Shown: in pieces, positions 46,679-56,900 of the stretch
Layout: each line of letters begins with the position of its first letter
How positions within the stretch are numbered: the first letter of the stretch is position 1
Source of the DNA: Onchocerca lupi
Lineage: Eukaryota; Nematoda; Chromadorea; Rhabditida; Onchocercidae
DNA length: 64,000 nucleotides
Assembly: GCA_028564675.1 (NCBI GenBank)
Contig: JAOVVO010000243.1
Coordinates: forward strand, 41,692-105,691
Reading direction: 5' to 3'
Position numbers and translations under genes: made by a program
Notes under the pieces: model-generated
What the model was told of the DNA's origin: nothing
What the model saw: the letters and a program-made list of their open reading frames with translations, nothing else
Database searches by the model: none

Positions 46679-49600
46679 ATGATTGGCAAAAGAGGCGAAA
46701 AACAGAATTCTACGCATTTCGAGAATAATAAAGTGGAAGATGAGAAGACTGGAATGTTGAGCGCATCCAAATCCAACATGAAAAAAGCTGGAGAATGTAT
46801 TCAGAAGGGCAAAGCTTTTGCCAAGCTCGATTCACGGTGCAAATCATGGCGTTTGATTGTACGTAATTTGCCGTTTAAGGTAAATGTCGCAAATTTTAGC
46901 TTTAATCTGTAAATTTCAGCAACTTCAAAACTTCCATTTCTAATTTGCTAATTTGTTGCTTCATTTATAATATAATGAAGCAACAAAAAAAATAATCTTT
47001 GTTGTTATTCACAATATTTTTTCTTCACAGTAGTTTATTCTGATAAGTTTTACATTGTTTTTTTTTTAACTTTTTATGACTTTTTTCAGCTCGCAAAACT
47101 AATCCATTTAGTGCACTCTTTTCTAGTTAAAAGCTTCGAAATGGAAAGAAACCTCACTTATGTCATATTGCGGATACCTCTATTTAGTTCCCTATTTTTG
47201 GTTTTCAGACGACACAGGAAGATCTACAAACGATATTTGGTAATATTGGCCCAATCACTGAAATTGTTTTGCCGAAATGCAAAGATAAACGATTTCTAAA
47301 TTCGTGTGCCGGTTTTGCGTTTATCCAATTCTGGAAACGTCAAGATGCTGTGAAGGCTATTGAAAAATTGAATATGTCTGAGGTTAATTAGAGCATTTTT
47401 CTATATATTAGTTAGTTTTATCTGAAAACACTTTTCTTCAAAAATTCTGTCATATTCACATCTCATGTTCATTTCGAATTGCTAACGAAATTTTCGGTTG
47501 TGCCTTCACTATTTTCGGAAAGAGATGAAAGCAAGAAGCTTTTTCAGGTATTTGGAAGGAAAATCGCAATCGACTGGGCTTTGTCGAAAGATACTTATGA
47601 AACAGCAATACATGAAGGTTTGCTTTCATAATTTATTTATGAAAGGTGGCGTTTATGAGTACATGTTTCCGAACTTTATTTCAATGTGATTTTAGTGCTT
47701 GGATTTCAAACAAAATTTGCAGCAATGTAAATGTTTAAAGAGGGATTTATATGGAATAGAATTCATAGCTAATTTATTGTGACTGTCTTCTGGAACGTAT
47801 GTTATTTCCAGAAAAACAGGAAAATCAAAAAATTAAAGAAGAAATCAAGCAAGAAATTGAGTCAGATGATGACAGTACTATTAAGAAAGAAGGAAGGAAT
47901 GATGACGATATCAAGAAAGAAGTATTAAACGAAAACTTGTCTGATAAGGATATTCACAAAATCAGGAAAAAGTCGGAAAAACAAACTTATAAACAAACTA
48001 GACAAGAATTTATGGAAGACAAAGCAGTATTAGAAAGACGTGTCTTATTTATCAGGTTAATATTCTTGGTGAAAGTGTAATGAAAGGCATATTGAGGAGG
48101 CTACATTTCTTCCTCTCAAAGAAACAGAATTTGTCACGATATCAAGCATGAAAGAATTGTAACTAACTATTCAGGACTATTCTTTGGGTTTGCGCTATAA
48201 GATTCAAAATTATCGAAATTTTGAGTCCAATATACTTCTAAGATTTTATTCTAGAATATTTGTGTTTTAGAAATTTGTCATACGAAACAACAGATAAGAT
48301 GTTAAAAGAAGCTTTGTTAAAATTTGGAAACATTTCACTGGCAATTATTTGCTGTTACGCAGGTAGCGAACATTCGAAAGGGACCGCCTTTATACATTTC
48401 GAAACAGCTGATGGAGCGGAAAAATGCTTATCAGCTATTGATCAGGTAAGCTGTACGATCATTTTCTAAAATTTCAGATCGAAGAAAATGAAATGTTGAT
48501 TTTTGTGAGCAATTCGAAAAATTGTTTAACTTGATATGTTATGATTTAATTGAGTACTCTCCGAATGATACTCGTTCTATAAAGATCTTTATTTGCTAAT
48601 ATTATTCGACTGCGAAAGTTGCTTTACTGAGTTCTAGAACCAAGTCTTATTTTTTTATTAGATTTTATTAGCGTCTTTTAGACTCCTGGCGTTTTAATTG
48701 ATGGTCGTCGGATTTTTGGTTATTACGCGTTGCCGAGAAGTGAAGCAGCAAAAATTGAGAAGGTATTCATCGATGTAGTAATTGAATTTGATAACAGGTT
48801 ATACTAATGGGAAGAATTAAATTGGTAGGAATGTTGTTTGAGTTCCTCCTTTAGTCTTTCAGCTGATGGATCGGGTGATCATATTTACTATAAAGTTAGT
48901 CTCTAAATCGCTGTAATAAATCGAGCCATTTGATACAAATGCCTTCACAAATATAATATAACGGAATATATTATTTTATTAAATTGATAATAAATGTCGG
49001 CTTTTTTCAAGGAAAAGTTATCAAAAAAGCCAAAAGACAAACGAAATCTTTACCTTTTACGTGCTGGCTTTATACGACCCGGTACAACTTCTGCAGCCGG
49101 TATGAGTGAAACAGATGCCAGTAAACGTGCACGTTTAGCAGTAGCTGCACGAGAAAAGCTAAAGAACTTGCACATGTATGTTTGTTTTGTTTTTTGATGC
49201 ACCAGTAATATGAAATCACATTGTAGAAGCTCTTATTTGTTATTGATTTGGACGTCTGATTCCCAATGGGCATTAATTTTCTTTTTGTCTTCTCAGTTTG
49301 TGTGAAGTGGCTGTTCACTTGTTTTGCAGTATATGAATTACTATATTTATTTGTAGATTAAGAATTTTTGTCAAATTTAAAATCGTGGAAGTAAATCTAG
49401 TCTTTAAAACTTATTTTGGCATGTTCAATACAAAAGTTGCTTTTATTCCCTGAATTATAATTTTAAGTAGCTGTTTCTACTTCATTACTAACTTGCGTCA
49501 AAATTCGATGAAATATCTAGTGAGAATTTTGAATAAAATTCGAAGCCTATAGAGTTACAATGGTAAGTAATTAATGAAAAACTAAACTTGCAGGTTTGTA

Positions 49601-50781
49601 TCTCCGACACGTTTGGTTATTCATAATTTACCGAAGTCTTTAACTGATAAAGCCTTTAGATCGATGTGCTTTATTGCAGCTGGCAATCCAGATGCAAAAA
49701 TAACCGAAGTATGTTATTGGATTAAAAAACTGGAACGTATTAATCCTTTAAGTTATGTAAACTTTCACTCTGTCAAAGCACGTTTAGCACTTTTTTTGTG
49801 TCATGCTAAAAAAAAAAAAAAAAAAAAAAAGATCTCTAAATAATATGTTATACCCATCACTTTCTTTTTATGAGTTTAATAAATTTCAAGATATATTTTC
49901 ATCTTCATCTAATGATCAATCTTTTCAGTGTCGCATTTGGAGAGATAGGAATAAATTAGATACATCTGGAGAAGCCGTATCACGAGGTTTTGGCTTCGTT
50001 AACTTTTTGAGCCATCAAGATGCATTATCAGCTATGAGGCATTTGAATAATAATCCAGATATATTCACCAAGGAAAAGGTTTCATTTAAATTTGGATTTT
50101 CTACTTAGGATGAAATCTAGAATCCAGAAAATTATGTTATTTTATCTATTTTTAAAATAATTTAATGTGATCTCATAGGTAACGAATGACTACTCTTTGA
50201 TGAAAAGCAAAAATGTGCAATGCCTTTTTTTTATAAATCATTTCTGCAAATAAGACTTTCAACAGACTAGTTACTGTTCAAGAGCTTTTCTAATTTATTT
50301 CTCTTATAATTTTTAACTAATTTTTAGTATTTTCAGAGACCCATTGTTGAGTTTTCTATCGAAAATCTAGCTGCTCTTCGTCTTCGTGAATCAAGGTTAA
50401 AAAAGTCGCAGCAGAATCAATCGGGTAGTGAACAAATTATATTTGATAAAAATAAACGAGATTTGGAGCAAACAAAGAAGCAGCTTTCGGCTGGTGGACA
50501 GAAACCCCTTCCATCTTATTTGGGGCCCAAAATTCGAAAAAAAAATGGAAATACGAAAAAGTCTCAAGTAAGTATCTAAATATTTAGCAAATTTCAATTG
50601 TGCGTTTAATTTTCTGGGTCCATTTCCAAATTCTTTCCACTGTTGATATTATTTTTAGATGAAAAGCAAAATCAACAAGAAAAGAAAAATGCAGACAAGG
50701 ACGTCTGAAACAGTGGTACCAAAGAAGAAAAAGATTAGTCATTCCAAACAACTTACGAAATATCTTACTCTGTCAGGCTAA
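46679..50781 (+). CDS. rbm-28: Nucleolar RNA-binding protein RBM28/Nop4-like
   Basis: Multi-RRM protein of the nucleolus involved in large-ribosomal-subunit biogenesis. Eleven exons: 46679-46879, 47209-47382, 47548-47617, 47812-48055, 48271-48445, 48682-48762, 49012-49175, 49594-49708, 49929-50078, 50337-50567, 50659-50781. They sum to 1728 nt, 575 residues, in frame. RRM1 starts at about 57 (WRLIVRNLPFK) and is followed by VFGRKIAIDWALSKDTYE (from 126), a hallmark of RBM28/Nop4. A Lys/Glu/Asp-rich linker leads to RRM2 from about 225 (RRVLFIRNLSYE), then the NLYLLRAGFIRPGT segment. RRM3 starts at about 375 (RLVIHNLPK) and has the RNP1 SRGFGFVNF. The tail is Lys-rich, as in nucleolar proteins. 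It is shorter than human RBM28 but has the same domain order. Confidence 0.92.
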
Positions 50782-52074
50782 TGTGATAATTTACGAATGT
50801 TAGCAGTTACAGCTGATGTCTTAACTGATGTTTTCAAGTCCTTTAAACTTGAAGCCATTAATTCTAGACCAATAAGAATTTTCACAGATCGATTTTTATC
50901 TGAAATGACAAAAATAAATGCTGAATAATTCAAATAGTCAACGAAATTTTTAGGTTGGTAACTAAAACTTAAGTTTTACAAGCAAAGTTCTTTAATTTCA
51001 TTGTTGTACTTTGTCGTCATTTTGTCGGAAATCGTTATTTAAAACATTAACCTAATAAAAGGAAATAAATCTGTTGTCAAATATGAAATGTTGGTTTATG
51101 TTTCATATTGTTTTGATAAACAAAAAAATCCTTCACTTAAAAAATATATTGAAGTAAAGTTGCTGAATTTCTGCAGATTTGTTCTCCAACTTCTTTACTA
51201 TTGATTTGTATTCTTAAAATTAAGTAGGGCCGAGTATTGTAAGAAATCTGGCATGTAAAATGGTCAGTTCCTCTTCATATATTTGTAGATGATCTTGACG
51301 ATTATTTTCAGCGGCTTAGAACACTTCTTGGTTTCATATATAAATACATACGGAATTTTTCATTCGTATTTTCTAATTCAAGGAAACTAGTCAACGAGAC
51401 CTTGGAAGTGATAGTCGCAAGTTCAGAGATAGCTGGTTTTCTTATTGTGCTTTCATTCCTAACAAAGCCAATTGTTGGAACTGTTGACATTTTTTCTTTT
51501 TTTTTTTTTTGTTGCAGCTAGAATTCGTGGAGCATGTTGTAATGGTGACGGAAAAGTTCGATTAAGAGAACTTGATACGATGTAAATTTTTTTTTTATTT
51601 TTTAAAAAATTCGTGATTTGCTATGATGGTTATATTTTCCAAAAGTAGCTTCCTGCGATAAGTCATGTAATTCTTGTCAGTTGAGCATTCTTGTTATTTT
51701 AATTCTTCCATGAAGATTAATTTTTTGTATAGTTTATAAATTTTGTTGTTGATCTAGTAATCAACATTCTTTTATTTCTTTCTAGATTATTATATGTTGA
51801 ATGAGGTGTATCTATATATTTTTAGCTGATTTAGATGTCATATAATTCTTTAATCTTACCCTACTCTGAGCTCAGTCTCCTTCATAGTTATAAATCGTAT
51901 GAGAGCGGAACTCACCTCATTAATTTAGCCAACAGATTATAAAAAATGAATTTCTAGCTAAGCGAATCATCAGTAACTTTTAATGATTAAAACATTGGAA
52001 GTAAATGAGAAGTACCAATTAGATTAGCTAAGAAAGTTTGGATAAATAGATTTTCTATATTTCGAATCATGAAG
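50782..52074. other. Intergenic between RBM28 and the GluRS-like gene
   Basis: A plus-strand stretch at 51311-51590 stays open behind a TTTCAG (RLRTLLGFIYKYIRNFSF...) but runs through a poly-T tract into nothing recognisable. Another frame at 51517-51582 (RIRGACCNGDGKVRLRELDT) also follows a TTGCAG. Neither could be linked to a gene. The 1.3 kb spacing to the next same-strand gene would allow a loose operon. Confidence 0.35.
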
Positions 52075-52085
52075 ACTATTTCAGA
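52075..52085 (+). promoter_or_regulatory. Probable spliced-leader acceptor of the GluRS-like gene
   Basis: The sequence actatttcag followed by one A and the ATG at 52086. The gene has no upstream exon, so this acceptor most likely receives the spliced leader. Confidence 0.65.
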
Positions 52086-53216
52086 ATGCGTCGTTTATCT
52101 TGTGCTTCGGGAATTGTCAAGGAAATTCGTTTAGTGGTACGAATCAGCGGTGATCATCTATCGTTGGAAGGTTTACGACGAGCATTGTATAATTTCTTGT
52201 TTGCTCGAGCTAACAATGGGAAATTTATCCTGCAGTTGGGTTTAAACAAACACGGAAAACAGCCACGAAGCAAAAAAATTGAGACTCTTTTGGATCGATT
52301 TGGATTGGAGCGCGATGAAGGACCTGGAACAGGTGGTCCATTCGCTCCCTACTCGGTCGCTAAACGTTTGAAAACATATGCTGATGTGGTGGAACGGTTG
52401 ATTGATACCGGTTTAGCATATCGATGCTTCTGTTGTGGTGACACTTGGAAAGAAATGGATCCAATGAAGAAAGAGCCGACAAAATTATTTTTTTGTTCTA
52501 GGGAATGTTTCACAAAAACGCGCAGTGAATCTAGAAACATGGCATTAGATGGTATACCACATGTTGTTCGCCTAAGAATACCTAGCCGAGCATATTTGTA
52601 TCGAGATGTAGTGCATGGCGAATTATCTAAACATCTATCCGCTACGGATCAACTATTGTTAAGGCCAGATTTCATGCCAACATCATTTTTCGCAGATACT
52701 GTTGATAATCATACCCTTTGCGCTAGTCATCATGTTGCTTCCTCGTCTCGTGATTTCCTACAGCTTGCCATATGTGACGCGCTGCAGTGGCATTTACCAA
52801 CATTTATAAATATTGGAAGTCTTAGGCTTCGCAGTGGTTCACGTTTGCTAACACATAATAATGCTAGAAGTTATGTTAGGACATACAGTTCAGTTCAGGA
52901 ATTATCAATTCTAAACTTTTTATTGGCTGGTCGTGGCTTACGGAAGACCTCCGATAGAAATGGTCGCTTATACAGTCTTGATGAAATGATTGCTCAGTTT
53001 GATATTAGCACTATTACCAGTAAAGCATTATTGATTAATACGTATAAATTAATGAAACCGGAACGACAGGAAACATTACTGGAACAGCAGCTTGAACTGG
53101 ATGAAGAGATGCGTCTCTTCGATATGTTTGATAGGAATTTTTTAAAAAATATAGAATTCTCGGATTCGATATCGAAAAGTTCAGAGTTCCTACCAAAACC
53201 GATCTCAGAAAGATAA
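52086..53216 (+). CDS. Degenerate mitochondrial glutamyl-tRNA synthetase (EARS2-like pseudoenzyme)
   Basis: Intronless 376-codon gene aligned by eye to mitochondrial GluRS (about 520 residues). Conserved: EGLRRALYNFLFAR (28-41), DEGPGTGGPFAPYSVAKRL, LIDTGLAYRCFC and VVRLRIP. Zn-ligand-like cysteines are at 114, 116, 117, 137 and 141. All class I catalytic signatures are altered. The (P)SPTG.LHLGG segment reads RISGDHLSLEG (19-29), RLEDTD reads QLGLNK, the MG.THV.RG.EW segment reads LCASHHVASSSRD, and KLSKR reads SRLLTH (about 251-256). The anticodon-binding C-terminal domain is mostly missing. The long frame and the acceptor at the start codon argue that it is expressed and maintained rather than a pseudogene. 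Inference: a non-catalytic derivative of unknown role, possibly with a separate active GluRS elsewhere. Confidence 0.85.
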   Translation: MRRLSCASGIVKEIRLVVRISGDHLSLEGLRRALYNFLFARANNGKFILQLGLNKHGKQPRSKKIETLLDRFGLERDEGPGTGGPFAPYSVAKRLKTYADVVERLIDTGLAYRCFCCGDTWKEMDPMKKEPTKLFFCSRECFTKTRSESRNMALDGIPHVVRLRIPSRAYLYRDVVHGELSKHLSATDQLLLRPDFMPTSFFADTVDNHTLCASHHVASSSRDFLQLAICDALQWHLPTFINIGSLRLRSGSRLLTHNNARSYVRTYSSVQELSILNFLLAGRGLRKTSDRNGRLYSLDEMIAQFDISTITSKALLINTYKLMKPERQETLLEQQLELDEEMRLFDMFDRNFLKNIEFSDSISKSSEFLPKPISER

Positions 53217-53931
53217 TTTATAATTGCTTCAGACTGAGTGTTCTTATGAGAATGTTCTTTGAAATTTGATTGTAGAAGATTATGATTTTCTTAATCTTCG
53301 ATTTAGAAAGGCTTATAATTCTTGTGCATTAATGGTGATAAGCAAAAATGTGAATTTTATTACATTTCAAGTGAGAAGCTTACATAACTCCATATTTTTT
53401 TCCCATTCTTAGAAGTGCGAGTTGTGTTTTGAATTAGTTGAACAGTCGATGACTGAATTTAAATAAATTTCCACAAATATGCTTTGTTTGGTTAAGAGTT
53501 TGCAAATTTTCCGTATTTCTTTTTTTAAAATATATAAAATTGTAATTTGTACGTGTTAGCTGTTTATTTATTCATTGTTTATTACGTGAAATATTAAATA
53601 GATAAATGCATACTTTACAAGCTAACTCTCAGACTACTCCGTTCTTTGAAGGTCCTATGCCTATTCATCGAATTTCTGTGTTCTCTAAAAAGATTTTTGA
53701 GAATTCCAGCTTGTCCTCAAGGCTAAGACAGCAAGTATTTATGACAAATATTCTGAACGATCTCAATTAATTAAAGTTCATCAGCAGCTGGTGTGAAAAA
53801 AAGTATACCTAGAAGATCAATGATATATTGAAATATGATTCATGTTTTTGTCGTGTGAGGCTAAAGGCTATTTAAATAAAAGAATTCTGTTGGGCTCAAA
53901 TTGAACGTTGTTGGCTTCAGTTTATTAAAAA
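53217..53931. other. Intergenic, no gene seen
   Basis: 3' flank of the GluRS-like gene, with an aataaa-type string near 53462, and upstream region of the HEAT-repeat gene. Confidence 0.45.
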
Positions 53932-53941
53932 ATTTTTTCAG
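53932..53941 (+). promoter_or_regulatory. Probable spliced-leader acceptor of the HEAT-repeat gene
   Basis: The sequence aattttttcag ends 17 nt before the ATG at 53959, with no coding exon upstream. Confidence 0.55.
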
Positions 53942-53958
53942 GATTTGCTTAAAACATA

Positions 53959-56900
53959 ATGCATGACGATAATAGTTATAGACTACGAGAATTTTTGAAG
54001 AAAATTAGGAGTTCATATGTGGATTACGACGATTACTGGATTGAAAAATTAGTGAAAGTCTTACCAAAAGGTTATTTTCACAGAAAGGCTTTGTTTATTC
54101 ATTGCACATATTAGAGTATTACTATCGAACATAAAGGTATGAACAAAAGCATTGTTAAAATTAGCATAATTTTTTATATTTGTTAAAAAAGATTTCATTG
54201 ATGAAAGAAAATACCATTGAAGACCTTGCAGAAGGAAAGGGTTGAAATAACTTGATATCTACTTTCATTAATGGAGAGAAGATTTTCATAAGAATGAACA
54301 AATATTGCATTACATAAATTCAAGCAAGAAAATTTAAGGGAAATTGAACTTCATATCGAACAACTTAAATTCGAATTATCAATATTGTATTTTTTGTGAG
54401 TCTTATATGACTTAATGATTTCAGACAATGAAACAAATGATGCATTAATTGAATCATTGAAATTTGGAACAGATAACCTATCAAATCAAAGCAACTTCTA
54501 TTTCATTCATCTTAGTTTAATTAAAGAGGTGAGCTTTATGTAAGCGATGGGCGAAATAAAGAGAGTAAGCGTACATGGTCTCTATATCGAATAACTAAAA
54601 TTGAAGTGGTAAAGCAAGAACGGAATGAAATAATTATTCTGAACTTAACATGAAAATTAACCAAAAAATTAAATCCATCGTAGATTCATAATTTTTGTAA
54701 GTTCCAAGTTAAATTTGAATTTTTCTTCAGCAATTGTAAAATGTCCTGAATTATACATTTTTTAGATAATATCTAACGGTGATAAAAATTTATGGAATTG
54801 TGATTTCATCAAAAATTTTGTTCGGCAATTCTTGAATAATACAACTTTTGATGGTTCGGCAGTAGTAATGAATACTTTATTTATGCTTTACCGCGAATTG
54901 GAAGAAAAGAATTTTTCTTATGAAGATGAAGGTATCATATCGCATTTTTGGATTTCGATGATTAAATTAAAATAATACTTAAAGGAAAAATAAGCCATTT
55001 AAGAAATAGACCAAAATCAAAAGACTACAGAAAAGCTGACTAACTGGGATTGTTATTGAGGATGTTTCTCAAGTTTAATGTCAGTATTTTTCGAGTTTGT
55101 CTGTTGTCAAGTACTAATTGGATCAAAGATAAAATATAAGTAGATGGAGTCGGTGATTAAAGATAAGAGGGTTTTTCAACTTTTTAAATTATAGAAAATT
55201 GCTTTAGCGCACATAAACATAATCGACTTTTTTGTCTACATGTATATTCATCCGTAATGCTTATCGCGATTGCAAGATTAATGAAATGAAATAGTTTGAA
55301 TCAAGTAACAAAAGTGAGCATCAATTTTTTTTCAGAAAATTCATGTACACCCATGTTCTCTGTAGCCCAGTCGTTACAGATGACAAACTTTCGTTGAATG
55401 AAATGCAGTTATAGTAATGTTTCGCTATTAATGAATGCTTTGTTTTTTTTTAGAAGTGGTGCAGAAAGCTCTTCAGTTATTAAATGACAATATGGATTCA
55501 GTTCTGAAAGTAACTATATGCAGTTATCTAGACAAGATATTTGGAAGGAAATATAATACTTGCTGGGCTTCCGCCATTATTGAGCTATTGAAAACGAGCA
55601 ATTCTGGATCACCACATAAACGCACAGGAAGTTCCGCCTGGCGTGAGAGGTTATTTAATAGTTTTTGGACTCGGTATTTTGCGACTTAAATTTGTTGATT
55701 TCAGATTTAAATTGAAATTTCAATTTATTATCTGCATGTATGATTATGGAATTTCCTGAATATTGATTATTAAGCAAGCACTATTAATTGACTTTTTCAT
55801 ATTTAATGATTTTATGTAGGTTTTTCTTTTAGATTATCGCAGCTTTTATTATATGATTCAAATTTAATATCCATAGAGCAGTCGCGAGAAATTTTTGCGT
55901 TAGCAAAAAATCTTGAAAAGCGAATTGAACATATCGACGTCTCTGGATGTGAAATTATGTCGATGAATTTCCACTTTTGCAAACTTTTGGCTGAACTTGT
56001 GTGAGTAAAGCATTATGCCTTTGCTAAATAATTTTTTTTTTTTGTAATTCGCTATGATCTGTATAATTAGTTTGAAAATAATTTTGCAGTCGAATTTATG
56101 AATGGTGTTGAAGTTTAAATCTCATTAAAAAAAATCCAAGTTATTGGTTTTACTGTTTTTTCAGTTCTCTATTCATCATTGACCTTACAAAGTTAATCTT
56201 ATCCTAATTTTTCCAATACGATTATTGCAAATTCATGCTGTCTTTCAGACTTACTTTTATCCATTTTTATTGAAATTCAAAACTGTTCTCTTCTGTTGTG
56301 TAGGAGATTTTGATAGAAAAAATAGGATGTCTTTGCTAGGATAAGATTGCATTGAGGAATATTTTTTCAGATGGCTTTTGATATACCTAATTTTTATAGA
56401 CAACAAAAGAAAATGGATGAAAAAATATTTTTCGATGATGATTGGTGTTCCATTCATATCAGAAATGAGGTTTTATTGCAGTTAATTGCTATGTGAGTTT
56501 TTTTTGGTTTTGCTGTAGTTACGAATTTTTTTCTGGTGTTATATTTAAATTTAATAATTGAGTAGTTTTATAAGATATAGTCAATAAAAGACTATATCTT
56601 TATTGTCTCTATTATATAGTGGTATATTTTTTAGATCCTTTTCTATGTAAACTTAGTAGAATAATTTAAGGACGGCAATAAAAAGTAAAGTGCGATAAAT
56701 AGCTTAGTAATTGGAGGAGAGTGGATTAAAAACTTTTTGTTTAGCCATTCTAGTTTGAATCATGTGGTTAAAACTATTCATACTAAACAATCATGAGTAA
56801 GACTGGATAAAATTGAACATAATCTTGATATTTTTAACTCAATGCTTAATATTACTCTTTGACTGCACTCTTATATAAAACAGTCATGGCTAAGACTAGG

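Noticed and set aside
51308..51490. Minus-strand 60-codon frame upstream of the GluRS-like gene
   Set aside because: No acceptor before its ATG, no similarity; the opposite strand is equally open.
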